From the NCBI GenBank assembly GCA_014526335.1, contig JACTAT010000010.1, positions 4,954,282-5,018,281 of the forward strand: DNA of 64,000 bases, given 5' to 3'. Position numbers and translations under genes: made by a program. The stretch comes from Chrysaora quinquecirrha (Eukaryota > Cnidaria > Scyphozoa > Semaeostomeae > Pelagiidae). This document shows positions 22,401 to 35,100 of the stretch, in pieces (position 1 is the first letter of the stretch; each line of letters starts with the position of its first letter). The notes beneath the pieces are model-generated. The model was not told where the DNA came from and did no database searches. It was given only the letters and a program-made list of their open reading frames with translations.

Positions 22401-25400
22401 TTACTGATACTTATCTCAAATATTCGCTCGTATTCGCTTCCTCAAACAAGTGTTTACTAACGCAATTTCGCTTCTCTTTACAGGCCACTCGCAAAGCAGG
22501 TTCAGAAGAGGTTTCATTGGATATCTATCTAATGAATGGCAATAAATTCACAGTTAATATCATATCCACAGATGACACAGATGAAGTTCTAGAGGTAGTA
22601 ATTTCCTAACTTATTGGGAATAGAGAAATACTAATTTCGCAGCACAAAACTTCAATTGATTGTAAGGGAGTACATTTCCGAACAAAATGACATCTTTTCT
22701 GTCCGGGAGTGGTAGATTATACCTAAACTTTCGAAATATACCAAAGCAGTCGACTATGACGCAGTAAATACCTAGATTAGACACCCCCACCTAGCGAAAC
22801 CCTTTCTCTGGGCGACATGGAAGCAGTGGGGCAGCCCATACTGGGGGACAGACAGGGAGCAGTTGTCCCTCCTAGCATCACCGAGCGAGATAGGTTTTGG
22901 TTATAGGTTTTGGTAGGTGAGAATGCACTTTAGCGGAGACCTTTCGCATGGAAACAGGCTATAATAAAGTAGGGTTTTAGGGTTAGGGTTAGAGTAGGGT
23001 TTTAGGGTTAGAGTAGGGTTTTAGGATTAGGTGAGGGTTAGTGTAAGGGTAAGGGTTAAGGGTAGGGTTTTAGGGTTAGAGGGTTTTTGAAGTATACGTC
23101 ATCCGTTCATATCACATTGTCTCGTTGCGTTTTCGGAGCTGTCCGCGAAACTGCATCTTTACCAATAAATATGGTGCAAGTATGCAATAGGTCAAAACTT
23201 TGTTGTTGTTTTCTTTGTAAACCAACCCCTATTGTGTTTAACCATGCTCGCTTGCCCATCCAATTTTGGACCTCTGGTTGCGCCACTGTTTGAAATTGCT
23301 CTCGTACCAGTTCTGTGATGCTTCTTCAATTTTACAAAAGCTTCTCTCATCTTAACATAGTCACGGAAACTTCATAAATATTTTTCCTTGTATAGATTGC
23401 AATGCGTAAAGTTGGTCTATCGCATCAATTTTATCACTACTTTGCTCTTTATCTCATGAAAATCGACGATGATAATGACATGAAAAGTCTTGGTAAGTTT
23501 TGTAAATTGGTTAAAAGCGAAAGGTCCTATATATTCAGATAGAATAAGCGTCTTTCGGAAGGGACTTTAAACTAGGGGTTCCCATGCCTTGATGCGGCAG
23601 GCATCAGTAGGCCTAAATTAGCTGAAAAAGCTAGAAATAAAAAGCCTACACAAAATAAAGTAACGACAGCAACAAATCATATGAAGTCAAATCAACCTTA
23701 ATCATTTATTAACTGATTCATTGACTGAGTGGTACGTTGTTTTCTTTTGCAGTTGTAAGAAAGCTGCAAGACTTCGAATCCCCGTATCTTTCATTATTGG
23801 CGTGCAAAGACCATCATAGGATTGTCGTCAGGAAAAGGTTATCTAATATGGTTATCTTTTATCATTAAGATAGTGTCCAGAAATACTTGTGGTCCTACGG
23901 CTGCGAGCCGGAAGGTGTTGCCTGGTGTCATTGAATTGCGAGGAAGGTCGAGTAATTTTATGAGAAATTCAGTTTAGGAAGACTTTTTCAGCTAATATTG
24001 GCTGTCTTCTCTTAGTGTCAAATAGAGGGATTCTTATTTTGATACTACTTCATTTTTAAATTCAAATATATAACGGTTGCAATTGTGGCAAATAACGTGA
24101 GTTGAATAAAGAAATATATTCAATAAAGACGGAGGGTTGGATGGCTTCAATTGGTCGGCGGAAGAAGGCTCCACATTTTTCTACTCTGCATTAATGTCTT
24201 TTTTAAAGTAAGTTTAAAGTTAACTCTAATCCTACCAGGCTTTTTTATCTCAAATAGCCAGGGGGTGACCCCGCTCCAGAAATTGCTTCCTGTAGAGCTA
24301 AGGCAATAAAACCTGGTACAGGCATGGGCCAGTTTATTAGGAGGAATGTTGGTAAATTGGGCGTCTCCCACTTCTATTATGACCTCATTATGACATCATA
24401 ATCAAAACATGCTATCGACATTCGTCAAAAGTCGACCTTCCTAAATATAAAAAAAATCCAGAAATGTCTTTACATTTTGTTGCTAGTAACTATTTTCTAT
24501 TACCTTGCAAAGAACCAGTCAATTCTGATAAGATTTAGTGGTATTCGGTTTTGGCATGACTGCTTTCCATATAAGGAAATATCACGTGACCCATTGTTAT
24601 TATTATGAGGATTTTTTGGTATGACATTGTAGCTTATACATATAGGCTTAAAGTCAGATTCAGCCTGGTTTGGAAGCTTACATCCATCACACAACATAAC
24701 AGTTACAAGAAAAGCTTGAGGGGGATGGATTCCACCCCCTTCCCCTGTAGGTTAAATGTTCCCATCAGATCGTAACGACAGAAAAAGAAAGACAAAGACT
24801 CGCGATGCTGAGGAAATGTTCCCATCACTCGTTCATTCTTTCTTTGCAGTTATTGGTCTTCTAAATATGATGATGACATCATGGAAGATCGCATCGCATT
24901 GAACCTCCTTTACGTGCAAGTGAGTTGAATATTAATCTTATATCGTTTTTATTTTTGTTCCTTTTTGTGTATTATTACGCGATTTCTTGTTGAAAATTGT
25001 TTCCAAGTCTTCCTGACAAACTAATCATCTAAAAATCATTGATTAACGATCAAAGTCTGGGACTATCCATAGCTTACCTGGATGATACCTAGCCTTGTAA
25101 AACTTCTCCCCCGTCGGTGCCTTAGGCCCTGGCCAAACGATCAAACATTGTTGGTCCAACATTTGAAATTTACTTGTCAAGCAAAATGTTTGACCGTTTG
25201 GCCACGTCCAAACACATTGCTCGTCCAAAATTTTTTGCGCGCGTCAAGCAAGAAATGTTTTTGAACTTTTTCAAAAACATCACGCTACAAATTTTGCTTA
25301 TTTTGCTTGTCAAGCTATGTTTGATCGTTTGGCCGCCTTTCCAACATTGCTTGTCCAGCATATATTTCGCTTTCGACAATCTACAACAACTTGCAACATT

Positions 25401-28400
25401 TCAACACCTAGCACATTTCTTAGCAACAGGCGTTCGTGCTTGTGCATTAGCAATAACATCGTTGTTGGACAGCAATGTTTTTGAAAGTGGCCAAACGGTC
25501 AAACATTTGTTGTAAAACAAATTTGAAATGTTGGACCAACAATGTTTGATCGTTTGGCCAAGGCCTTAAAATACGGTGATGAGTTGGCTAGTATAATGAC
25601 AGAAATCATTGTACATATGAAAGATAATGGAAGAGCTGGTTTGAGTAACTGACCTATAGGTAGAACAAATTAAAAATTTTTTATTTCTTGTTTTAGGTTT
25701 TGGATGATATCGAACGGCGCTGGGTTTTAACGACAGAAAAAGAAAGACAAAGACTCGCGATGCTGAAGAAATCCGGCTCAAAAAAGGAGGTATTAAACGC
25801 AAATCTTTATAACATACCAAAAAGTTGGTTCTTGTACGGGCAGTAATGTCATAGAGAGCGTCTAAGAGCGTTTAGCAATCTCCAGGACCTTTTTTAATGT
25901 CCATGCTTTCTTGATGGTTGAGCGACATAAAACTGTGATAGCACTAACCCATTTGATGTTCCAATTCTACTTCATTCCAGTTGAAATGACCAGTCATTAA
26001 AATCTTCATTTAGGCCCATTGACTTTCCATCACCTTGAAAAGATACATTCAGTTCAATTCAATTCAATTATTTTTCTCAATATATTTACATTACGGTATT
26101 TACACTATTCTGACTCAAATAAAGTGAACTTTTTGAGTTATTCCATTTCCCAACCTCGTGTGGGGTTTTGGTTAAAATTTTATCCAGGTTAAGAGAATTT
26201 CAGGGCCAAAACCCACCCGTGCTTGCGGCACATAAAATCATGTTCAGAACCTCTCCGAGCCCATAGCTGTAGCTTGCCAATCAGACTCGTTCTCATCACT
26301 TTACAGCATTTATCGCAATGTATCCCGTCACCTTTTTTATAGAATGAATCCCTTAAGTGAATTCTAAACAAAATGTTTTTAATTCTGATATTTCAGTTTC
26401 TGAATCTCGCACGCGATTTGAAGTTCTATGGCTACATCAAGTTCAGACCATGTATATGTGATTACCCGAAGGCAAATTCAGTTGCCGTCTTTGCTGCTGG
26501 TGAACGAGAGCTACACATGAGTGTTACTACAGATGAGGTATCCGGGTCATAATTTTATTCACTGGTCATATTTATTTCTGTTGCACTCAGGCAACGACAG
26601 TGGTGCCGCATGATAGTAGCTCGACACTAGAACGGCGTTGATTCAGACTTCTTGTCATTTGCGAACTGTAGTTGACTGCTAGACCAGAGCCTCTGGTCTC
26701 ATTTGCAAGCCCGACGGATAAGATTATAAACTGAGGCCAAGAGAGTACAGTACAAAGGAAATGGACACGCCACGCCACACTTGACAGCTCTGTAACGGCA
26801 GAAGCAACGTCTGAATTGACAAGCGATTCTCCCGTGCCGCACATTAGCACGGCGTAATGGCGTTGAGTCGGACGCAGAGCCTATACCGTGCCAAAGGTTT
26901 TCGTTTGTTAACTTTTGCCAGGCCAGAGCATCTGGCATCATTTCCAAGCCCGACGTATAGAATTCGCAACAAAGGCAAAGAGAATACCTAGGAAATGGAC
27001 ACGACACGACCTCTGAGTCATTCGTTGTGGCAAGTGTCGAGTGTGTCCCGTACCAGGATATAACTGGTACGACGCGACTCTAGCACGACGCCTGAACAAG
27101 GCCTTGTCCTCATCCTTGTCTCTTCGAAAACCAGGTTTCAAATTTTCTTTTCCTGGAAAAGTCCTCGCACAAATTTTAGTTCTTTTGTGGATTTTGATTG
27201 CACGAAATTTTAGTTCTTTTTGCTACTTCATATTATTGAATTAAAATCTCAACTTCGTTTTTCTGAGAACATTTCTGCCCATCTGAAAACATCTCTTCAT
27301 TTTGTCTCACCTACGATGGCAGAAATACGTTAGGCCTAAATGGAGTTTTTCTCTTTCCAGAGCTCATCCGTAAAAGAGGGAAGATTTCAAGTTCAAGCAA
27401 TACGATGTTGGAAGCTTTGTTCCACGGTGAATAAATTCAAATTGTATTTTTTAAATTTCAGGAAAAGGAATAAAAAAGCCTGATTTAGTTTCTAAATTTC
27501 AATTTCTGTTATGTCAAGCAATAATGAGCTGGCACAACTAACTTTGTTAATGCGTCATTATACAGTGGTTTTGCTTAAAACCGCAGCAGATGCATCAAAC
27601 TGTTTTACCAGGAAAACCTTTTCCTTGCCTCATGCATAAAATTATGGCACGTGCTGCTTTGGCATGAGGGCACGTTAGAAAAGACTTCGTTTTCAACCCC
27701 AACACGTACTAAGTCACGATAACATTGCTCATAAGAAAGTACTGTACACTTGCACTTTGGCAAGACGTTAGCTTTGGCATGATTGCATATTCCAAAAAAT
27801 TCTTCCTAAGCACCACATTAGCACGTCAAACTACGGTACAATGATTGCACGTAAGCAAAGTTTGCACACTCGCACGTTGGCATGAATTTACTTTTGGGAT
27901 GACTGCACGTTAAAAAAAAGCCTTGTATGCAGCACGTTCGTGCGTACTAAGTGGTACAAGTATGCGTAAAGAGAGACTGCACATTCGCACGTTTGCGTGT
28001 AATTAGCTTTGGCACGACGGCAGGCTGGACATGTAACTTGCTACATTTTGGATCTGTTGCTGTTACATATATAATGTACATTAAATATACCCAAAAATTT
28101 TTCCGCTGTTCATTGCAATTTTAGATTTTAGAATTTTGTGCCACTCAAAGAGTGTTAAATTTATATTCTTCAAGTCCAGGGTGTGTGTATTGCATGACTC
28201 CTTCACGCTGGAGAACACGCAGTCAAATCGTTTGCCTCTTCAATTCGCTTATCTGATTAGATTTTTTCTTTTTGCAGACGTCAAAATCAACTGCAGATGG
28301 ACCAAGTGGCCTACAGTTTTCTTTTGAATATTATTTTGGAAAAGACAAATTACAGTGGATAAACGTTGAAAGTGATCAAGTGAGCTCAATGATATTTAGT

Positions 28401-29960
28401 TTTGTCTTAAAAAAGTTGATGGTAATGATGAACAAAATTCTTTTCATTGAAAAAACAGCAACTAACACACTTCTTTTTCCAAATAGGGAATCCTGATAAG
28501 CATGTGTCTGCAAGGAATTGTTGATGAAATCATTCGAGAGAACGAAGGGAGAGCAATAAGACTGGTATTGTATAAACAGGCATTTATTTTCATAGATATT
28601 GGGTGGGAAAATACCTCAAGATGGTGTGGCCGAGTGGTCAAGGCGCTCGTCTAGTGGGTTTGAATCTCGTCGGGACCAGTTTCCACAAGCCTACAGTCAA
28701 CTCAGCTGTCCATCCTTCCGAGATCGGTAAATGAGTACCCATGGTATTCACAGGGTATTCATTCTAGAATATCAGTCTAGGGGCCTTACCCCATATTTTT
28801 CAAGTCTGGCTTCCAATGCGTCAATCGTAAAACTATTTCAGCAACAGCCAGCGAGTGGCCAACGACGAGCAAGCGACAGTAACATACATTGGCATCGGTG
28901 ACGATTGTAGACACACATGTCAAAGGAACTGCGACAGGTTTCAGTTTCAGAAAGTGCTTCCATCGAAATTTTTTTCTTTGATCTCTTTTCTTAAAACTCA
29001 GCCACAGCTAATGGCTATGAAAACAGTTTTTTGACAACAGCTAGGAAACAAATTCCAACATTTAGGCCCTCTGATCATCGGGGACAGCCATCGATCTATT
29101 GGAAACCAGGCATAACGGCTATTGCTAAACATTTGAAATGAAGGGCGTAACTGAAGTTCTTCTTTCTTCCAACAGCCCAAAGCGCGACGGAAGAGTGATG
29201 CTTCATCAACATCGAGTCAAGCATCATCGAAATCTCAAAGGAAGCAAGCTTCAAATGTTTTGGATGATATCGAGGTTGGTTAATTTTTGGAGAGAACATT
29301 AGAAATGTCGAAAGAATTCTAGAACGTATTTATCTTATTGCTAATCAAGCTTTATCTTTTCACTTAAGCCAGGGGGACTGTGGCCAAATGACGCATGCGC
29401 TTTTGAAGTCTGGGTGGGTTGCGACATTTTGCTGGAAAATGGTAGAAATTTCCAGTAGGGAATCCTCTCCTTGTGCAATAACTTGGATTACGGTCGTTTT
29501 AGGAGGGGCAGTTCAGCAATTTTTGGTCCAAACTCACGAATAATGGAAGAAAAGAGAGTAAAGGAATCTAAATGTTGAAAATATATGCAGAAATTCCGGA
29601 AACGAGATAAAAGCAACCCAGAAACAGGAAAATGCTTCATTAAACGTCTCCTTGAGCATATATGGTGGAATTTGAAGCCTTTCTTTCACTTTTATTCGAA
29701 TTGAACGTGAATTTGAAGTAAAATTTTGACCGTCCTTCCAGCTGTTGCACGCGGAGAAGATTTCCTTACTGGAAATGTCTACCATCTTCCAGAAAAATGA
29801 CGCGCCCGACCCAGGCCTCTTTGAAAAGGTCTATTTCGCATAAATTTCTTGCAATAAGATATTTCATAATTATTTCTAGGAAAAGTCGAAAGAATCGTCT
29901 AAAAATAAAACTGGCGCAAAGAATAAAGTTTTCGAAGACATTGGTGACGATGATTTGTAA
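19498..29960 (+). CDS. SNX17: Sorting nexin-17 (PX-FERM cargo adaptor), complete
   Basis: Endosomal adaptor: its PX domain binds PI3P, and its FERM-like domain binds NPxY/NxxY tails for Retriever-dependent recycling. Exons: 19498-19557, 20198-20272, 21222-21407, 22484-22594, 23396-23492, 23753-23837, 24850-24919, 25697-25789, 26397-26537, 27361-27426, 28278-28379, 28487-28564, 29176-29274, 29880-29960. All phases agree and give 447 aa (human 470). The start MLFSIPET matches the family N-terminus. PX spans about 1-107 (VLHCKVRYRQFAELHDQ; P-rich loop VPSKLFPGKKLF). The FERM-like region is about 110-390 (SYWSSKYDDDIMEDRIALNL; FEYYFGKDKLQWINV). The tail ends GDDDL, matching the human GDEDL terminus whose last Leu is needed for Retriever binding. 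No frameshift. Introns hold SINE, MITE and tandem repeats. Confidence 0.96.
20005..20132 (+). mobile_element. tRNA-derived SINE, copy 6 (diverged)
   Basis: Body GGGTCTACGTCTCATTAGTT and GAGATCATAGTTACTGGCAG, then tail TTCACCTTCACCTT. It ends about 65 bp before SNX17 exon 2. The head is decayed. Confidence 0.65.
21470..21850. repeat. Element with reiterated GTCGCA..TGTAGCC motif in SNX17 intron 3
   Basis: Four direct copies of a GTCGCACGTGTAGCC-like motif (near 21510, 21640, 21755 and 21825) lie in a 380-bp block that also has TCGCGAC/GTCGCGA words. It looks like a repeat element with subterminal motifs. Clear inverted ends were not found. Confidence 0.45.
22970..23080 (+). repeat. Interstitial telomere-like (TTAGGG)n tract in SNX17 intron 4
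   Basis: About 110 bp of degenerate TTAGGG repeats (TTTTAGGGTTAGGGTTAGAG and variants). TTAGGG is the ancestral metazoan telomere repeat. It lies between exons 4 and 5. Confidence 0.85.
25123..25568. mobile_element. MITE, TTAGGCCCTGGCCAAACGATC family, best copy
   Basis: Long inverted ends: left TTAGGCCCTGGCCAAACGAT continues CAAACATTGTTGGTCCAACA; the right end is its reverse complement and finishes CGTTTGGCCAAGGCCTTAA. Over 40 bp of terminal repeat with few mismatches. The word CAAACATTG and relatives recur internally. About 446 bp, inside SNX17 intron 7. Confidence 0.8.
26600..27065. repeat. Tandem duplication of about 230 bp in SNX17 intron 9
   Basis: Two diverged copies, roughly 26600-26835 and 26836-27065. 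Both contain GTGCCGCA near their start, then CCAGAGC(C/A)TCTGG, CAAGCCCGACG and GGAAATGGACACG in the same order. No coding potential is recognised. Confidence 0.65.
27640..28025. repeat. Degenerate tandem repeat rich in CACGTTGGCATGA in SNX17 intron 10
   Basis: Roughly 110-120-bp units recur about three times. Each has GCACGTT, TTTGGCATGA/TTTGGCACGA and GATTGCACGT-like words. Limits and unit length are approximate. Confidence 0.5.
28620..28780 (+). mobile_element. tRNA-like sequence / second SINE type in SNX17 intron 12
   Basis: GATGGTGTGGCCGAGTGGTC AAGGCGCTCG contains a near-perfect box A (TGGCCGAGTGG), and GTTTGAATCTC 29 bp on is a box B. The D-arm resembles Ser/Leu tRNAs, but the acceptor stem cannot be closed, so this is more likely a tRNA-derived repeat or tRNA relic than a working tRNA. 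Confidence 0.55.
29398..29817. mobile_element. MITE with ends GTCTGGGT..GACATTTT in SNX17 intron 13
   Basis: The left part (GTCTGGGTGGGTTGCGACAT, GGAAAATGGTAGAAATTTCC AGTA) is inverted at the right (TACTGGAAATGTCTACCATC, then GACCCAGGC). A half copy is present at 6119-6235. It ends about 60 bp before the last SNX17 exon. Confidence 0.65.
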
Positions 29961-30580
29961 ACTCTTGTTTTTAATATTTAATATTACTGTAGTATATGAT
30001 AATTAATATGGAATTTTGTATTCATATAGTTGCTTCGAGGATCTATTTATATTCGCAATTTCATTTCGCAATTTTGCAGTAAATATTTAGAATTTTGTAT
30101 TTTGAATTATGTTGTTTTGAAATTCTGTTGCTTTAGGTATGGAAATATTTTTTTGTTTTGGTATTTCTTTCTTTAAATTGACAGTTTGGAGGGACGAGAG
30201 GTTGGACTTGGGTGCTGACAAAACATTCTAGAACCCTTTAGCCAGGCTTTTGTCGACCTTGGATAATTACGATAGACCTTACGCCAACTACAATCTTGGA
30301 CAAAATTATGAGACAAACAGAAATTTTCATAATATCTGTATTACTGTTGCACTTCTCCCCCTTACTCAACGTTGATCAAATGGCGTGGAATTTTTTCAGT
30401 ATCACTCAACATTGATCCAAGGGGGGTGAGCTATTGATTTGTGGAGCTAAAGTTAAGGAATTGCTATTCTAACTTGGAATCTTCTGTATGTCTCACTATA
30501 TTTAGTCCAAAATTGTAGTCGTAACTGCTAGCTGCTAACGTTTGTCGAAAAGTCAACAAATAGTCAGAACTTATAGGATT

Positions 30581-30890
30581 CGGTTGATCTCGGTCGGAAG
30601 AGCGCTCAGGTCGAAAGTAGAACATGCCCAACTTTTTGGAACTGTGCGCCGACTAGTTGCCGTCGAAAAGGAACTAGTTGCCAACTAGCTGCCAGAGCGC
30701 TTATGTCGACAGGTCAGTTGCGATAAATTAGTTCCAAAAATCGCCGATTAGCAGTCGGCAACTAGTTCTGACTGTGCGCAATGTAGACATAAGCCTGGTT
30801 GGGCTTGTTCCAGCTACTTATGCGATTAGTTGACAACTGATTTCCGTCAGTCGCAATCGACGTGAGCGCTCTTGCGGCCGCGATCAACCG
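30581..30890. mobile_element. MITE, CGGTTGATC..GATCAACCG ends
   Basis: A 310-bp element with imperfect inverted ends of about 30 bp (CGGTTGATCTCGGTCGGAAG / CTTGCGGCCGCGATCAACCG). Internally it repeats ACTAGTTGCC-type words. No ORF. Confidence 0.7.
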
Positions 30891-30921
30891 TGTCCTTTGC
30901 TTTTTACTGTTCTGTTTTATC

Positions 30922-31202
30922 TACAATGCCTGCCAAAAGTCCATGGAACACCCCCGTAGTTTTTGAAAAAATACGACTCCTCTTCCCTTTCTTACTGGGA
31001 AATACAGAAAATCAAGCCCCTCCCCCCAAAACAATGTTGTTCGTCTTTTGTACAGTCTGAACTTTCATAAGATGCATTGCGGGTTCTCGTAGGATATTCC
31101 AAGCCACAGAAAATCAACATTGTTTGAGGGGGGAGGGGTTTTTTCTGCTACCATCTGAGTAAAAATAGTGCGAGTGTTCCAAGACTTTTGGCAGGCATTG
31201 TA
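30922..31202. mobile_element. MITE, TACAATGCCTGCCAAAAGTC ends
   Basis: A 19-bp terminal inverted repeat ACAATGCCTGCCAAAAGTC / GACTTTTGGCAGGCATTGT with TA at both edges, about 280 bp. The perfect ends suggest recent insertion. Confidence 0.8.
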
Positions 31203-31765
31203 GTTGTTAAAAGTCGACGTTAGGTGGCAGTTACAACTAGTTGGCGTTAGTTCTATCGTATCGTAGGTCGAAATAAGCCCAGCTTAAAAACTTGCTGTTT
31301 AACGTTGCTTGTGCGAAATATTCGATAAACGAATGAAGCAAACGAAAGCACCTAATAGACTGCTCATTTCATTTCGTTTCCTGAAGGGGAAATTATAAAA
31401 GATAACTAAAGTAAATAATATATTAACATAGGGACGAATTCTGTGATATAACAGCGTAGTTGAATTTACATGCTTATTTCCTTATGTTAAGCAAAGATGC
31501 AATAATTACCTAAGACAGTAAACATTATTCCATCTAAACTAGTAAATTATGAGTCTATTTAGATTTCACAGTGGATGGCAAATTAATAAGAAGCAAATAA
31601 GAGCAGGTAGAGGACGAAGTTGAGTTAATTATAAGAAAGTGAATGAATGGGTTTCTGTGCAAAGAAGAAAACATCTGTGAGGAGACGGTTTTATTGCACG
31701 TAGAAATTGCATAAGGGTCAAGTTGAAGATGCTGAAACCGGGGGAACAGTGAGAATGCAAAGGCG

Positions 31766-32049
31766 GGTTTCCACTTCTGCGACGAATTTGGTCGTGTGAT
31801 CGCGTGACCAGCTCTCTGGGCATGCGTAGTTTGTTTCAGTGCCGAAGATTCCCTTGTCATCAGCGATCGCACGACTGATTTTGGAATTTTGATTGACTTC
31901 TACTTTTCGCGACCAGCAAAAGCAGAACCAGTCAAATGGCTTTGCTTTATTTTTCAGTCTCACGACCCGATTAACAGAAGTGGAAATTTCGCGCGACTGC
32001 TTTCGAGCGATCGCACGCGTCGCACGATTAAATTCGTACAAGTAGACAC
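31766..32049. mobile_element. MITE rich in TCGCACG/CGTGCGA words
   Basis: Left end GTTTCCACTTCTGCGACGAA, TTTGGTCGTGTGATCGCGTG; the right end is its imperfect inverse (CGATCGCACGCGTCGCACGA ... AAGTAGACAC). No coding capacity recognised. Confidence 0.6.
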
Positions 32050-32359
32050 AAGTTTAGCGTACTCAAAATATAGCCATTGAGCGTCGTTGACGGTCTTCAC
32101 AGTATGCAAAACGCTTGAACACTGTCTGCGACTTGTGGAAGCATTAGGTAAAATTTACAGCGACTGCAAAAGGCCGTCAAAGATTCATTCGTCAATGTTC
32201 GCTAGCAAAGTCGATTGGGGTCTGTATAGGTCTTTCACGGTCTTTGCAGGTCGTTGGTTATTTAATTTCACGTTTTGGGTGCCAAAATTGACAATCCAGG
32301 GGTACTTTCAGTCTTCGAATTCAAATACTATAGTCAATAATTTACAGCAATCATGTATA

Positions 32360-32856
32360 TACACGCAGTTTTTTTATAAGCAACCGCTTATAAGCAACCA
32401 AGATGTAGACGGCCTTAAAGTTTAAACAACGTATAGTACCACAGGAAAAAAACCTAAGCAACTTTTTCAATTTTTTTTAATTTATATCACTGCAAGCAAT
32501 CGAGGATTGATCAACATAGAAGCCATTTCCATTCATTCGTCGTCAAAACTCGCATATCAACGGAGTGTTTCTCGTAAAGTGAGGCATTTCATTGAGGGGT
32601 TTCCGTTTAACTTTCAATACGAAGTCTCTAATGGTAACAATATCAGCAGGGAGAAATTACTCCAGTTATTCTATGTGCAATGTTAGATTTTGCCGTTTTT
32701 CAAGCCTCTATACTATTCTTAGGGCAAAAAGATACAGTAAAATTAAGCAACTATTAAGCAACTTTTGCTACTAAAGGGTGGCCACAAACGGTCCAAAAAT
32801 AAGCAACTTTTGGAACTAGGGCCAAGCGAAGTTGCTTATTAAAAAAACTGCGTGTA
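32360..32856. mobile_element. ATAAG-family element E5 (word AAGCAAC)
   Basis: Left end TACACGCAGTTTTTTTATAA followed by GCAACC; right end GTTGCTTATTAAAAAAACTG followed by CGTGTA. AAGCAAC recurs internally, also as TAAGCAACTTTTGGAACTAG near the right end. It shares its word, but not its body, with E4. Confidence 0.75.
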
Positions 32857-32943
32857 TAGAATAACCGTCTAGAAACAGCCAACTAACCGTCTAAGAAAAA
32901 CTGCCTAAGAATATCAATGAACAGTACATTTTAACACCAAGTA

Positions 32944-33524
32944 CAGTTGACATCCGCTATCTCGACTGCTCCCTATCTCGAACATTCGCTATCTCGAACG
33001 ATTTTCCATTTCCCCTCGTTTTGGTATAAGGGTTTGTATAGAAAAATCATCCGCTATCTCGAACCCCGTTATCTCGAACATTCGCTGTCTTGAACCATTT
33101 TTGACTTCCCATGGAGGAAAACCTGCTCTTTATTTCGAACTTTGCCAAATTTTCTGCTGAACTGGATAAAGAGACAGGTTGAAAATATACATAAGTTCGC
33201 CTAGCGGAGCGGGAATGGCAGCGATATGCTGCCCATGTATACAATAAGTGAAGCTGTTCCCTTTCGAGATTTGCTGCATCGCCATTATCTCAATTTCACC
33301 AATAGTAGGGATGAAAGCAGATGAGCTTTGACTCCAATGTAAAAAATACCAGACTTGCTGTATGAAATTTGGGATCAGTAACCCTGCATGTCAATAGGGG
33401 TTCCTTTTCTCACTTAAAAACTATAAATTTTTTATATTGATATGGGGCATCCGTTATCTCGAACATTCGCTATCTCGAACAAATTCTAGTTTCCCTTGAG
33501 AGTTCGAGACAGCGGATGTCAACC
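32944..33524. mobile_element. Tigger/pogo-like non-autonomous element, copy 1
   Basis: Starts CAGTTGACATCCGCTATCTC and ends with the inverse (GAGACAGCGGATGTCAACCG), flanked by TA on both sides, as expected for Tc1/mariner-pogo target duplication. CGCTATCTCGAAC recurs inside. No intact transposase. 581 bp; copy 2 is at 48430-49016. Confidence 0.8.
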
Positions 33525-35100
33525 GTAGCTTAATCAGATTCGCTGAAGTGGAAACCAACTTTGAGGTACATCAAAGTGAATAAAGTGGCCTGTAGCCTGT
33601 AGCAAGCATGTACTGAATGATGCCGGTACAGTGCTTCCTCGATTATTTGATCCGTTGTTCAAAATAAGCTGTTTTAGCGTAAGGACGCCACAAGAAAAAG
33701 GACGTCGCGGTGTCGCGCAAACCGCTGCGGTAACTATTTGGCAATGCAAAGAGGGCGCTCTCATTGACAGACTCGTCTTGTTGCTAAAACGGCCTAATAT
33801 GGCATATACATATGGTTTCATGGTGTGATCCGTGTCCTTCGGGACGGTATCCGTATGATTGTTTGGGATGGCAAGAACTAAAGAAAAGTACAATAATCAA
33901 AACTACCACGTCTTCCTATTGCATCTGTTTAGGATTGCCTCTTTCACATGTCATACAAGCTTAGTACAATAGAATGTAAAATGTATGCTAAGAAGAAAAG
34001 ACTGCCGATAGGAAAGCTTTGTAATAATTTTCAGTTTTCTTTTATCAAGCAAATAAAAAGCCTAAATGAAAGAGGAACCGACTATGTAAACTGGAAGATA
34101 GCATGTCTTTATTAATTATACCATTTTTATTTTAGAAATTAGCTTTCTGAAAATGTACTGTCATTTAAGAGGGTAGAATGTTGAAAAGGGGCTGACCCTG
34201 TTGTCCCAAAGGGGGCAGTGAAAACGCTTTGACACAGGGGTGTAGAAGCCATATTTTTAGGTCTAAATAAAATGACTAAATTCCAGGAAAAATTGGTCCA
34301 TGTTTACCAGTACAGTCGAGAAAGGGGGTCCGGCAGGGGTCAGAGGTCTGGGGCCGGTGCTGTGAGGGGGCGGGGAGAATTGAAATAATCTTAGTGCTTC
34401 ATTTATATATATTGAGTTTATTTGTTTAATTCTCAGTCTAATAGCAAGTTTATTCACGTAATACTGCTTGTTTGCCTTACTTTGTTCACCCTTTGCGTGG
34501 ACATCGCGATAGCAGCAGAACGTATTCGCATTCGTTTTTGTTTCGAAGCCCTCCTACAGGTAGTATCTATTTTTGCAAACCCAAAAAAACTTTAATTGAC
34601 GTTATGAACAGAAAAGATAAATATTGCTATTTAGTTTGTGACCTTTCTGTTTGATTAGTGTCAAATGATAACCACAACGACATGAATGAAATATTACGTG
34701 AATAAACTTGCTATTAGACTGAGGAAGAGAGACAAAATAAATTGCCACTGATTCATGTACAGATCAGTTTATCGCTCAACTCATTGTATCTTCGTTTGTA
34801 AAAAAGAACAATGTTTTCTTCTTCGAATTTATATTCATATATAAGATAATTCATATCATATGTTAGATATATTTTATTCATGTTTTGTTAATATACATGT
34901 ATTAGACATTTTACGCAAATGAACCAAAACTGTGATTCTTACACTTATATGATGAAATATAAAAGCAGTGTGAAGGTTCTCATGGCTAAAAAACGCACGG
35001 TTTAGCTTCCGAATTGCATTTCTTGTCAATGAGAATCGTTTAAAAAACGAAAATTCTCGGCAACCCCTACGAGAGTGCTTCTTGATTACTCGGGCCTCCA
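33525..35100. other. No gene recognised
   Basis: AT-rich sequence with only short open frames, none with a recognisable domain. Reading frames at 33534-33893 (minus) and 33631-33828 (plus) overlap each other and look like chance. Confidence 0.5.

Noticed and set aside
28620..28700. Functional tRNA gene
   Set aside because: A and B boxes are present, but the acceptor stem and anticodon arm could not be closed by eye.
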